Shown: positions 8,905-18,280 of the stretch, one piece after another
Layout of the letters: each line of letters opens with the position of its first letter
Numbering within the stretch: the stretch's first letter is position 1
Assembly: GCA_003615045.1 (NCBI GenBank)
Contig: ML014167.1
Location: 45,261-109,260, forward strand
Source of the DNA: Caulochytrium protostelioides
Taxonomy: Eukaryota > Chytridiomycota > Caulochytriomycetes > Caulochytriales > Caulochytriaceae
Direction: 5' to 3'
Length of the DNA: 64,000 nucleotides
The notes under the pieces: model-generated
What the model was told of the DNA's origin: nothing
What the model saw: the letters and a program-made list of their open reading frames with translations, nothing else
Databases searched by the model: none
Translations under genes and position numbers: made by a program

Positions 8905-10779
8905 TCATTCATTTGGTGCACGGGACGTGGACGTGGGCGTGGGCGCGGGCGCGGGTGCGGGCACGGGTGCGGGCGAGGGCGAGGGCGCGGGCGCCCAGTC
9001 GGCCTGGGCCGCGCGCCAGGCCTCGCAGAGCTGGGGTGCATGGCGCAGGGCGGCTTCCCAGCGGTGGCGGAAGAGGACGAAGTGTCCTTGAAGCGCGGCG
9101 GGGCTGAGGCGGTCGGGAACGACGATGGCGGCGAAGCGCTCGACGGCGTCGTCCGGCGCGTCCGGGTAGAACCGATGGAACATGCGCGCGGCTTGGAACG
9201 CGTCGACCGGGCCAAGGCACTCGGTGACATCGATGCGGCCTGGGCGGACGAGGGCTGGGTCGAGCCGGTCCACGTGGTTCGTCGTCATGAACAGCAGACG
9301 GTCGGTGCCGCTGACAATACCATCTAGAGCGTTCAGCAGTCCCGAGAAAGTGACCGTCGGCATGGCGCCGTGCCGCGCCATGAGGCTGCCGCCGCGGGAG
9401 CCAGCCGCCGCGATGCCGTCAGGATGATCCTCCCGCGTGCCGAAGGCGGCGTCGACGTCCTCGAGCACGACCACGGAGGCCGGCGGCACGTGGGCCAGCA
9501 GGTAGGCAAGACGATCGTCCGTCATGCCGCGCTCGGCGAGGTTGAGGATGCATACGTGCAGGCCCAGATGGCCAGCAAGGCTCTGAATAAAGCTCGTCTT
9601 ACCGGTGCCCGGCGGCCCATGCAGCAGGTAGCCGCGACGGTACGGGATACCGCGATCGTCGTACCAGGCGCGACTCGCGAGGAAGGCCTGGACGTCCCCC
9701 ACCAGACGCTCCGCCTGCCCCTGGCGAAGCACGACGCTACCGAGCGGTCGACGACGCCGCGGTGGGCCAAACGGCTCCCAGTTCACGCCGCGGCTGGTAT
9801 ACACGACCAAAGCATCATCGAGCTGCTCCAAGGCTTCAGCGCGCGCCGCTTGGACGAGCCGCGCGATGTGGCCCCGGTGGTGACTAAGCCCCGTCAGCGT
9901 CACCGTCTCCACGGGGCCCGAACGGCCCAGCACACCGGCGCCTGCGCCGTCTCCCGCAGCGCCAGCCATCGTGACAGCTGCACGTTCCCGCGTCCGCTCG
10001 ACCAACAGCCACGCGCCGTCGTACCGCAGATAGTGTCGGCCTGGACCCGGCACGAACTCGAAGGCGGCGTTGAGACGGCCACCAGGGCCCGCCATCCGCG
10101 CGTCGGCAGCCGCATGCGGCGCACTGGCGGAGGCGCCGGCGCTGGAAGCGGCGCTGGCGGTCGCCGCAGCGACGGGCGGGGTGAGGCCACCGGCACCGGC
10201 GCCCGAGCGCTGGACGGTCGTGACGAGGCTCAGCTGGTGGCCGCGGGAACCGAGGTGACCATGGCGCGCGAGCCAGCGTAAGACCCACGGATAGGCCGGG
10301 TCGCGTCCAGGAATCTCGATCGTGACGAACGCGCGGCGGCGAGCGACCGTGGCAGCCGCAACAGCCGCTTGACGCAGGACGGCGAGGCCCGCCGTCAGCA
10401 CGAGCAGACCTGAACCCGCCGAGAAGTAAGGGTTCTGGGACAGCAGCGCGGCGATGGGCGATGACGATGACGACGCAGAGGCGGATGGCGATGGCGGCAA
10501 TGCGGAGGCGCCGGTTGAGGTGGGCGGGGTCTGTCCGGTCGCGGTCGCGGTCGGTGTGCTCACGCCGAGGAAGGCGGGCGCAGTCTCCATGCCGGCAGCG
10601 GTTGCCGGCGGCGGCGCGGCTGGACATGCGGTGTCCGCGACATCGGCGCCGGCGACAGGCATCCGTGGGCGCTCCACGGGCTGTGCGGATGGCCGCGACA
10701 CTGGCGTTGATGACGCTGGCGACGACGACAACGGCCACGGTGCCGCCGACGTGGGCGTGGACGTCCACGGCGTCCACAT
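8905..10779 (-). CDS. BCS1-type mitochondrial AAA ATPase
   Basis: The 624-residue protein has the BCS1 architecture. A single membrane segment lies at about residues 113-140 (FSAGSGLLVLTAGLAVL), then the BCS1-specific middle domain with the VTLTGLSHHRGHIARLV and YTSRGVNWEPFG segments. The AAA domain follows, with Walker A GPPGTGKTS near residue 389, Walker B VVVLEDVDAAF near 440, the GLLNALDGIVSG segment, sensor FMTTNH and the arginine-finger segment RPGRID. BCS1 inserts the Rieske iron-sulfur protein into respiratory complex III in the mitochondrial inner membrane. The ~110 residues before the membrane segment are Ala/Pro/Ser-rich and longer than usual, so the true start may be a later Met, at about residue 40 or 64. 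The C-terminus ends in an Ala-Pro repeat from a GC-rich simple repeat. Fungi often have several BCS1-like paralogues, so identity as the true BCS1 orthologue is not proved. Confidence 0.92.
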   Translation of the reverse strand: MWTPWTSTPTSAAPWPLSSSPASSTPVSRPSAQPVERPRMPVAGADVADTACPAAPPPATAAGMETAPAFLGVSTPTATATGQTPPTSTGASALPPSPSASASSSSSPIAALLSQNPYFSAGSGLLVLTAGLAVLRQAAVAAATVARRRAFVTIEIPGRDPAYPWVLRWLARHGHLGSRGHQLSLVTTVQRSGAGAGGLTPPVAAATASAASSAGASASAPHAAADARMAGPGGRLNAAFEFVPGPGRHYLRYDGAWLLVERTRERAAVTMAGAAGDGAGAGVLGRSGPVETVTLTGLSHHRGHIARLVQAARAEALEQLDDALVVYTSRGVNWEPFGPPRRRRPLGSVVLRQGQAERLVGDVQAFLASRAWYDDRGIPYRRGYLLHGPPGTGKTSFIQSLAGHLGLHVCILNLAERGMTDDRLAYLLAHVPPASVVVLEDVDAAFGTREDHPDGIAAAGSRGGSLMARHGAMPTVTFSGLLNALDGIVSGTDRLLFMTTNHVDRLDPALVRPGRIDVTECLGPVDAFQAARMFHRFYPDAPDDAVERFAAIVVPDRLSPAALQGHFVLFRHRWEAALRHAPQLCEAWRAAQADWAPAPSPSPAPVPAPAPAPTPTSTSRAPNE

Positions 10780-11523
10780 AGCGTCGGACAGCGGCGTCTC
10801 GCGTCGTGGAAGGATGGAAGTAACACGTATACGCCGTGATCAGCTCAAGGCGAATATGGCAGAAGCAGAACTAGCGATCACGTGGGAGGCGTTGCGCGTC
10901 GGGGTGGTGGGCGGAGACGCGCCTGCGATGCGGTCCCGAGCGATGGGCGCCACCAGCCGCTTGGCCAGCCGCGTGGCCAGGAAGAGCCTCCACGGCGCAC
11001 CCGAGCGCGCCATGGTCGTGCGACACCGCGGTGGTATGACATGGGCGCTTCGGGCCGCTACGCCGTCCTTTCCTTCGGTGTGTCAGCACGGTGATCCATG
11101 GTATTGCGTTGTGCACATGACGCTGTCTCAGGTGGGACGGGGCGTTCACGAGCGAGCGGAGGCGAGAGCGGACCGGACGGGCGGAGTCGGGTCGGGGCGG
11201 CGCTCCGGCACGTGTCTGCGCCCCGCAACAGGGGTCCACGGCTTTTCTCGGACCCTGACATCCCAACATCACTGGATCCTTCCAACCCTGGCCGCGCCTA
11301 GCGGCACCAGCGTGGGCGACAGGAGGCGGACCGAAAAACGACCTCTGGGAAAGGAACAATGATACATATACTTAAATAAAAAAGCAGCCACGCAGAGCTG
11401 TAGAGTCGAAGGGAAAAAGAACACGCAGCGCGCCATGATGATGTGGACGGGTCGACGGATGCACCCCTGACTCGCAATAATATAGAACACCGACACGTCA
11501 TGCCATAACGTCATTTGGCTCAA
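10780..11523. other. Intergenic region between BCS1-like and secreted paralogue 2
   Basis: It should hold the promoter of the BCS1-like gene and the 3' end of the secreted gene, both on the minus strand. Open frames seen here are antisense or random. AT content rises after about 11350. No other feature is recognised. Confidence 0.45.
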
Positions 11524-12855
11524 TTAAGTTGCCGTCGTGGCGACACGAGGATCAGCGGCTGAAGCGATCTTAACAACACCGCAGGCAGTCGCAGGATACA
11601 AGCTCAACACATCAACCTCGCTTCGGAAGTCGCCATTTTTACTTTCGTAGACCAGTCGGACATTGTTCGTGTCGTACGAGCCCATGTTGAAAACCTCGGG
11701 AGCGATATTGATACTGTCGATAACGTTCTTCGAGCAAGTATCCTTGATGCGACCCTCAGCATCGTAGTTGCCGATCGTTGATCGCTGATCCTTTTTGAGA
11801 CTGATGTAGTAGAGAGTTCCGAATTGCCGATTCGCGCACTGGTTCGTGTCATCGACTCCACGCTGAATACGGGAATAGAAGCTTATGCACGGCATGGTTT
11901 TCACCACGGGCTGAATCCATTGGTTTTTCTGCGACGTGGGCAGCCGGAGAGGGTACAGAGTCTCGGGGCCCGGAAGATCGTTGCTTTCGCCAAGCAGGAT
12001 AGCAATGGCACGAATCTGCCAGAACATACAACCCAGATTGGCACTGTTGAAGGCCGTGGCACGGTTGCTATCGTCCGTGGTCTTGAGCGCCCGTGATGCA
12101 AAGCGATCGAGGTACAGGGCAAAGGCATATCGGAACGCGATCGAATCTTGGTCCGTCTTTGAAAGCACAGCGACGCACGTGTCGCTCTTGAGCGCGTCCT
12201 TGAACTTCGCCTGGGTGTGCAACTTCCGCTCGATGTTAAGGAGATCAACCGCCGCTTCAAAGATTTGGAGCTTCATCGTGGCCACGTCCGAGGAGATGAC
12301 TAAGTGGCCTCCCTGGGCTGCCGGAGTCTTGGATTCTTTCGCCTGCAGAACCGTGAGCGACCGGATGGATTTCCGGAGCACATACGGCAGATTGTTCACG
12401 TGTTCGACAGCGGACCGCCACGCAATAGACTGGAACGACTTATCAACCGAGGTGATCGTATCCTTGTCGCAAACACACAGCTTCAACGTGTTAAGCGGGT
12501 GCAGCGAGGTCGATTCGGCGGTCAAGTCCACCCGTTGAAGGGGGTCCGTGGTGCAGTCGTGGTAAGGGCACTCGTTTTTGTCGGCTGTTCCCGCTTTGAC
12601 AGTTTTCCACGGATTCGCTGTTTTGAACTGAGGGCTCACCCCGCTGGCTGGGGTCCGCGGCCAGGTAGCCTTCATATCGTTAAGCATATTGACCGTGTTG
12701 AATTTGTGCGTGTCATCGAAGAGGGCGTAGAGCGACGCCGCCTTGGCATCCTCCCGCTTCCAGTACTTCAACGGTCCTGCAGACACGGGTGGCGCGCTAC
12801 ACGCCAGATAGAGAATTGTCGCGAGGACAATTGACAGCATGCTGGGCTTGGCCAT
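11524..12855 (-). CDS. Secreted Cys-rich protein, unknown family (paralogue 2)
   Basis: A 443-residue protein begins MAKPSMLSIVLATILYLA followed by CSAPPVSA, a typical signal peptide with an AxA-type cleavage site. The mature chain has ten cysteines. Eight of them align in order with the protein at 4332-5591: CPYHDC, LCVCD, SDTCV, LGCMF, MPCIS and TACGV. Two more, near NQCANR and DTCSKN, are extra. Shared surrounding features include a Leu-rich VLRKSIRSLTVLQ-like strand and a Tyr-Pro-Leu segment after the fifth conserved region. No enzymatic motif, membrane anchor or known domain is recognised. The gene is oriented opposite to its paralogue and separated from it by the RAD52/BCS1 pair, so this is a dispersed rather than a tandem duplication. 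Identity between the two is low, which suggests an old divergence. Confidence 0.8.
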   Translation of the reverse strand: MAKPSMLSIVLATILYLACSAPPVSAGPLKYWKREDAKAASLYALFDDTHKFNTVNMLNDMKATWPRTPASGVSPQFKTANPWKTVKAGTADKNECPYHDCTTDPLQRVDLTAESTSLHPLNTLKLCVCDKDTITSVDKSFQSIAWRSAVEHVNNLPYVLRKSIRSLTVLQAKESKTPAAQGGHLVISSDVATMKLQIFEAAVDLLNIERKLHTQAKFKDALKSDTCVAVLSKTDQDSIAFRYAFALYLDRFASRALKTTDDSNRATAFNSANLGCMFWQIRAIAILLGESNDLPGPETLYPLRLPTSQKNQWIQPVVKTMPCISFYSRIQRGVDDTNQCANRQFGTLYYISLKKDQRSTIGNYDAEGRIKDTCSKNVIDSINIAPEVFNMGSYDTNNVRLVYESKNGDFRSEVDVLSLYPATACGVVKIASAADPRVATTAT

Positions 12856-14136
12856 GGTGAGAGGCCGAGATGCTGTGTGTAATCAACGAGATGCTGAGAT
12901 GAGACAAGATTCGCTGGAATGGAATGGAGCCGATGTGAACGTGCCGCGTCGCGTCAAGAGGGTGTCGCCAAAAAGCGCACGCTTCACCAGCTGAGAAAGT
13001 ATGTGAATCTGGCAAACGATCTGGGGTTCGTCAGTATCAACGTATTGACGGAAGGGTAGAAGAGAAGGTCTAGAGAGGGCTGCGCTAGGAGACAAGCAAG
13101 GGATTCAAGTGAGTTGAACCTGCTGATGATCACTAGAAGCGAGTCTGTGTAACAGAGAGGGGAGAGCGTCGACAAGAGAGCACGCAACGCCAATGGACGT
13201 CATGAACTGTAGACGGATGTTCTACGGAAGAAGGGAGAGGGCGGTGGCGTATCTAGTGCGTCGTGCAATATCAGCGAGTGGTAAGGCTGGTGATCGACAT
13301 TTCATGATATATCCGAAGAAAAGCAAGCATGACGCTGTGCAGATCCATCCTCCGAGTCCATCGCCGCGTTGCGACGTCTTTATGTAGTGGACCGCGTCGG
13401 ACGGGCCCTCGGAGGGCATCGGAGAGCCTAGGTCATTCCATTATCAGAGGGTCTCTGTGAATGGCGTGAGGGTGCAACAACAACGCCCTGACGGCAATAT
13501 TCCGTAATACCCATGAACCGCCATTCTATGACGCGACGGGTCACGTAATCATCCGCAGCCGCACAGTGCTGGTGTGGCAGATCTCGTCTCATCTCCAGCG
13601 AGTCGGGCGTCGACCGAGTCAAGACGCGCCGCTTCAACGCGCAGCACGTAATGACACCATGATAGTGCGGCATATCAGCCACCGACAACGGGGTGCTGTG
13701 CAGCTCCACGGCGATGGCCAACGAGGAAGGGCAGTGGTGACATATCCGTGCCAAGTCATCATCCTTCTGGCATGACGGCCAAACAGGTCGCGGGGTCTCG
13801 GAAGTCCATCCCGTTCGAGATGTCTCAAGGCGATACCTGACTAATTTCTCTTTACCGCAATTTTGATCGAAGTCGGTGCTGACGGAAATGGGAAGAAACG
13901 AGTGTCGGGAGCGAACAACGAGAATAAAATGTGTCATACGTCGCTGTTTTGCAGCAATTTTTTTTTTCTTAGACAATATCACCAGCCGCCCGATCTCGGG
14001 CTATTTCACGAACTGCTCCATTTCGAATCGTTTCACATTTGACGCTGGCGTCGGCTCATCAGGATACCCACGTCATCGTGCGGTCGTCAACCAATAGACC
14101 ATTTTACCCATGACCGGCGGGATTCATTCGAATTTT
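12856..14136. other. Lower-GC intergenic region
   Basis: It contains the probable promoter of the minus-strand secreted gene in its first few hundred bases. A minus-strand open frame at about 13428-13930 carries several Cys and His but resembles no known finger and has no good start, so it is not called. Nothing else is recognised. Confidence 0.4.
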
Positions 14137-15426
14137 TCATGAGGAAAGAAAAACATCTAGCAGCGACGGGGTCAGAGCTGAGCAGTAGCGCATCACCGCT
14201 TCCAAACTGTTACTACGTTCGAAGGCCGGCATGCCCGAGATCGTATCGTACGCGGCCGTCTCAGGGCGAACCCGACTCGCCGCCCGGACATCCGCCGGCC
14301 GGTGTGGCGCTGCCATCGACGCCACATCATGCTGCAACGCCAATCCAGGCGCAGACGCCGCACAAAGTGATGACTCCGGCCTATCCGGCCGCTCAGGCAA
14401 ATCTCCGCCCAGGCAAAAATCGCTAGGAACAACCCCAGGGACCGCAGCCGACAACAATGGCGTCTTCACATGGAAGGCTATTGCTCCCGCCGAGTCCTGA
14501 CCTGGCACTTTGGAGGCAGCGGCAGATGGTACTGCCGGAAGAACATCTTCGGCACCCGTCACGAGCTGATGAATATCGCGGGCCGACCACCAATGCCCCC
14601 CTGTCGCTTGAGCCCAGGGATGAACCGAGAGAGCAGAACCGTCCGGTGCAGGAAAAGTGATACCGCGGATTTCGGGCTGCGCCGCGACGTTCGACGCAGT
14701 GTTCGACATGAGAGGTTTAGCTGAGTTCGGCACCGCATGCGGCCGGAGACTATATCGAGATGGCATTTGGGCAGAAGGATCGCCTAAGCATCGTGACTCC
14801 AGGTCGGCTAGACGAATGCGCGCGAGCTGCGCCAGCGGGAGAACCAGGGGCCGCGACAGGCGAGAAGGGGCGTCGGGAATGAGATGCATCCGTCCCTGAC
14901 ATTCCGTTTGCGCGGGCGGGGTTTGAGGTGAGATTGTCGCGGTGTCGATGTGGTTCACCGCGGCGGTGGACGACGACATAGCTGTCTGCTGACGGATGAG
15001 CCGCAACGACGTGGTCGACGAAGATCGGCGCGAAAACACCGGAAGGCGTAGCCCGCTGAAGGTTTGAGCACGCGGCAGGTGTTCTGCGTCAAGGCGATGC
15101 TCGCTTGACGTGGTGATGACGGCTGGCGTTGCCAAGCAACAAATCAGCTCGGCAAGTTCGTCAGAATCTTCGCTACCGGCCCCACTCGGAACACCCATGC
15201 GATGTTGATGCCGACGCTGATGCCGATCACCACGTGGTGCCGTCGGCTGCCTCTCCGGCAGGTGAGCGACCGGAGCGGGCTGCTTCATTGTCGCGGCTGC
15301 GGACAAATCTTTCGCAGGGTCCGTGCTGGAATCCACTCGGACGAGTTCTTCGTCCAGAGCTACCCGTTTTTGCGCATGGGATTCTCCTGCTGCGCCGAAC
15401 GAGGAGCACGTTCGTTTCAACACCAT
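14137..15426 (-). CDS. Hypothetical protein, Ser/Ala/Pro-rich
   Basis: An open frame of 429 residues starts at an ATG at 15426 (MVLKRTCSSFGAAGESHAQKR). The N-terminal part is polar with a His/Arg cluster (RGDRHQRRHQHRMG), the middle is Ser/Thr-rich, and the C-terminal third contains predicted ordered stretches such as EIRGITFPAPDGSALSV and a Leu-rich end (SLEAVMRYCSALTPSLLDVFLS). No domain is recognised, and no signal peptide or membrane segment is seen. The length of the frame in moderately GC-rich DNA and the absence of repeats argue for a real gene, but a random open frame cannot be excluded. A basic nuclear protein is possible from composition only. Confidence 0.5.
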   Translation of the reverse strand: MVLKRTCSSFGAAGESHAQKRVALDEELVRVDSSTDPAKDLSAAATMKQPAPVAHLPERQPTAPRGDRHQRRHQHRMGVPSGAGSEDSDELAELICCLATPAVITTSSEHRLDAEHLPRAQTFSGLRLPVFSRRSSSTTSLRLIRQQTAMSSSTAAVNHIDTATISPQTPPAQTECQGRMHLIPDAPSRLSRPLVLPLAQLARIRLADLESRCLGDPSAQMPSRYSLRPHAVPNSAKPLMSNTASNVAAQPEIRGITFPAPDGSALSVHPWAQATGGHWWSARDIHQLVTGAEDVLPAVPSAAASKVPGQDSAGAIAFHVKTPLLSAAVPGVVPSDFCLGGDLPERPDRPESSLCAASAPGLALQHDVASMAAPHRPADVRAASRVRPETAAYDTISGMPAFERSNSLEAVMRYCSALTPSLLDVFLSS

Positions 15427-15978
15427 GATGGCAAGAGAGTTAGCAATCAGCCTATGCACGTCCGAAAGGAGCACTGGAAGGGAGCACGGCGATACGGCAG
15501 GCCAGAGAGCGTATTTTGGAGGGGGGAAATGGCCTGCTGTCCGTCACGGCGGAGTATACAGCCGATGGAGTACGGTGTGGTAATTGATAGATCAGTCGAT
15601 CGATCAATCGACCTCGCTGTGATGGGGGCTGTGATGGGGGCTGCTTCGATGGCGACAGACCCTCTTGGGTACCACGATCGATCGGTCCTGCAATGCCACG
15701 GACCGCATGATCGATCGTCTTCGGCCGTTTAGAACGATGCTGGCTCGATCCATTGGGGGTGTCCACGGTTGCTTCGCAATGAAACCACCGGCATTTTTCG
15801 CGTCGTTGCCCGACGGCACATAAGCTTTTTTTTTCGGGGGCTGCCCAGGAACATTGTCCGAACATCGTCCGCCGGGAGCCAAGCCACGCAAATCCGTCGG
15901 AGCCACGCGACGGTCTTGACGGCGTACCGACCGCGGTCCGCACCATCCGAGGTCCGCTGGGGTCGGCGGCGCCGTCGA
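15427..15978. other. Intergenic region between two hypothetical genes
   Basis: A short stretch with palindromic GATCGATC-rich sequence at about 15590-15610. Otherwise no recognisable feature. Confidence 0.4.
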
Positions 15979-16725
15979 TCAGGACGGCGCAGGCCGCGCG
16001 TCGCGGGACGCGGTGAAGGCGGTGAAGGCCGCAGAAGCAGCGATGGGCGCCGATGCTGTCGCCGTCGCGATCCATAGCGGCGGCCGCTGGAGCCGCCACA
16101 GCCGCCCGATCTCGAGCGCCTTCCGCTCGCGCAGAAAGACGCTGGAGGTCGCCAGGGCGGTCCAGGGCCCGTTGGCGCCTGTCGTGGCGCCCGCAGCGCG
16201 GGTACAGGATGGGGTGAGATGGATGCGCGCGGCGTTCCCGCCGCCGTGGCCTTCCGCGTCGTCCTCGTCCTCGTCGTCGTTCTCGCTGTCCTCGCTTTCC
16301 TCAATGACCCCGTCGCCTTCCTCGTCGTGGTCGTGGTCGTTGTCGTGGCGGTCGTCCGTTCGGTCGCAGGAGTCCGCGTCACTGCCAGCCATGCCGTCGT
16401 CTTCGAGGCCGACGTCTTCCACGCACATATGATGGCTCACACCCGTGCTGTGGCCCCCATCGGCATTGCTGTCGGCATTGGCATTGGCATCGGCGTCCGC
16501 AACTGCGTCAACGTCAACGTCAACGTCAACGTCTGTGCGGTCGTGCCCAAGCAACGCGGTGTGGGTGGAAAAGGGTGCGGCGAGACGGCTGGCACGGTCC
16601 GCCACGGGCGCCATGGACATCACGGCATACTGGTGAGCGCTGGGCAGGGTGCGCCGCGGGTGCGGCGGCGCGCTGTCCGCGACGAGCAGGAGACGGGGAC
16701 GCTTCGTTTCGCGGCGGGACGCCAT
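15979..16725 (-). CDS. Hypothetical acidic protein
   Basis: An open frame of 248 residues starts at an ATG at 16725 (MASRRETKRPRLLLVADS). It has a basic N-terminus that could serve as a nuclear localisation signal (RRETKRPR). An Asp-Val/Asp-Ala repeat follows at about residues 65-90, then a strongly acidic stretch (DDRHDNDHDHDEEGD, then EDSENDDEDEDD) at about 115-165, and a C-terminal segment with RERKALEIGRLWRLQRPPLW that may form a helix. The frame stays open further upstream, but those residues look like translated UTR. No family is recognised. The acidic block recalls chromatin or nucleolar proteins, but this is composition only. The repeats could equally be coded by chance in GC-rich DNA. 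Confidence 0.42.
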   Translation of the reverse strand: MASRRETKRPRLLLVADSAPPHPRRTLPSAHQYAVMSMAPVADRASRLAAPFSTHTALLGHDRTDVDVDVDVDAVADADANANADSNADGGHSTGVSHHMCVEDVGLEDDGMAGSDADSCDRTDDRHDNDHDHDEEGDGVIEESEDSENDDEDEDDAEGHGGGNAARIHLTPSCTRAAGATTGANGPWTALATSSVFLRERKALEIGRLWRLQRPPLWIATATASAPIAASAAFTAFTASRDARPAPS

Positions 16726-17271
16726 GGGAAGCTTAGGGCAACGGCCGAAGGGCCCGGGCGCCAGAGGATGCGCCAGTCGGACGAACGACAGCGGCCGCAA
16801 CGGCGGCGACGACGACGCACGCACGCTGGCTAGGGTTCGGGTCAAGGTCGCAATGAAGCAGCGGACCCGGGGGCCGATGGCGGCATCCGCCCGTGGCTGG
16901 GAGAGAGCGAGCGCGCGTCGGCGACGATTCCCAAGAACGATCGCGCGAACGATCGATGCGTTCGGAGCATGGACGGGTGCGGGCGGGACGGGTGCCGGGA
17001 GGACGCGAGGTGACGCGCGCTCCTGCTGACGCCTGTGGCATTCGTCGGGGCTGCCTGCGCGCACGTGCCTCACGTGCCGACAGGCCACGTCCTGGATGAA
17101 TGCTGGCAGGGCGCCTGGGCGGCCGACCCGCACGGTCGGCCCACGGCGCCCACGTGGCCATCGCGCACGTGACCGAGCGGTTCCGCCGGGGGCCGCGGCC
17201 GGGATCGCCGCCGTTCCGTAGCAGCGGGCGCCGCTCGTCGCGGGCCATCGTCATCGCCTCTCGGCGCGGCC

Positions 17272-17350
17272 CCGCATCGCGTCGCATCGCGTCGCATCGC
17301 GTCGCATCGCGTCGCGTCGCATCGCGTCGCGTCGCATCGCGTCGCATCCC
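17272..17350. repeat. GTCGCATCGC-type tandem repeat
   Basis: About eight copies of a ten- or five-base unit (CGTCG/CATCG) follow in tandem. The sequence is not a promoter or CRISPR-like array: there are no unique spacers. Confidence 0.85.
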
Positions 17351-17507
17351 AATCGCCTCGCTTGCGGGTGGCGCGCCGGCCGTGCGCCACAACGCCGTCC
17401 CCACCCTCAGCCCGCTGGCCAGTGGGTGGCCCCCTGACGGCCGGGCTCCGCGAGCGCGGCGGGTGGCCCGCGGCGCGCCGACGAAAGGGCCAGCAAGATA
17501 CGGGGCC

Positions 17508-17545
17508 GCCGTCGCCGCCGCCGCCGCCGCCGCCGTCGCCGCCGT
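17508..17545. repeat. CCG trinucleotide repeat
   Basis: A run of GCC/CCG triplets with one GTC interruption. A second similar run lies at about 17640-17672. Confidence 0.8.
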
Positions 17546-17799
17546 CGCCGGGAGCCCGCCATGTCGCCTCCCATGGCTCCCATGCCCTCCCCATGGCCCT
17601 CGGAGTCGCGGCGCGTTGGGCGCTGCGGCCTGGGCTCGGCGGCCGCCGCCGCCGCCGCCGCCGCCGCCGTGGCAGGCCATTGTTCTCGTCGCGTCGAGTT
17701 GCGTCGAGCACACCGCGTCGTGCATCCTCGCCGTGCAGCGCGTCGTGCGGCGCAGGCCCGGCCGGCTGAGCCGCCCGCCCGTCAGCGCCATCGCCATCG

Positions 17800-17912
17800 C
17801 CATCGTCAGCGTCAGCGTCAGTGCCAGCGCCAGCGTCAGTGCCAGCGTCAGTGCCAGCGTCAGTGCCAGCGTCAGTGCCAGCGTCAGTGCCAGCGTCAGT
17901 GCCAGCGTCCGT
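17800..17912. repeat. 12-bp minisatellite (GTCAGTGCCAGC)
   Basis: About eight near-perfect copies of a 12-base unit in tandem, preceded by six-base GTCAGC units from which it probably grew. It is not coding with any support. The copies are contiguous, unlike CRISPR repeats. Confidence 0.9.
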
Positions 17913-18185
17913 GGTCGTCGTCTAGCCCATGCCGGCCGGCCGGCGTCAGCTGAAACGCGAGCCGATCGCCGGGCCAGCGAGAACACGGAACGGCATCGCA
18001 GGGATGGAACTGCCCGGCGCGAGGCTCGAACATGGCTAAAGCGCCTCCACGGGTGCCCATGCATGTCACCTCATCACGCGCGTGGATGTTGGCCAGACCG
18101 TACCCGCATGTCGCCCCTTCCGTTGACGTCTGCTTCCTCACGTGGTGTCCTCGTCCTGACGGCTCACCCCCTCTCATCTTTCCCG

Positions 18186-18213
18186 CACCTGCACCTGCAC
18201 CTGCACCTGACCT
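18186..18213. repeat. CACCTG hexamer repeat
   Basis: Four to five copies of GCACCT in tandem about 70 bases upstream of the tropomyosin start codon, so probably within its promoter or 5' UTR. Each copy contains the E-box-like core CACCTG. Confidence 0.75.
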
Positions 18214-18280
18214 CACCTTCCTTTTGGACGCGCGTGTGTCGTTCTGAACACCGCTTTCAACCCGATTCGATCGTTTCACC

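Larger units (their letters stand above)
16726..18280. other. Repeat-rich, very GC-rich non-coding stretch
   Basis: Several minisatellites and simple repeats dominate this stretch and create long open frames on both strands at once. No frame shows a conserved domain. The right end must hold the promoter and 5' UTR of tropomyosin. Confidence 0.5.

Noticed and set aside
13428-13982. Cys/His-containing minus-strand frame as a zinc-finger gene
   Set aside because: Cys and His spacing fits no known finger, the longest form starts at a non-ATG codon and there is no other support.
17800-17912. CRISPR-like regular repeat array
   Set aside because: The units are contiguous 12-mers without unique spacers, in a eukaryotic genome: a minisatellite.
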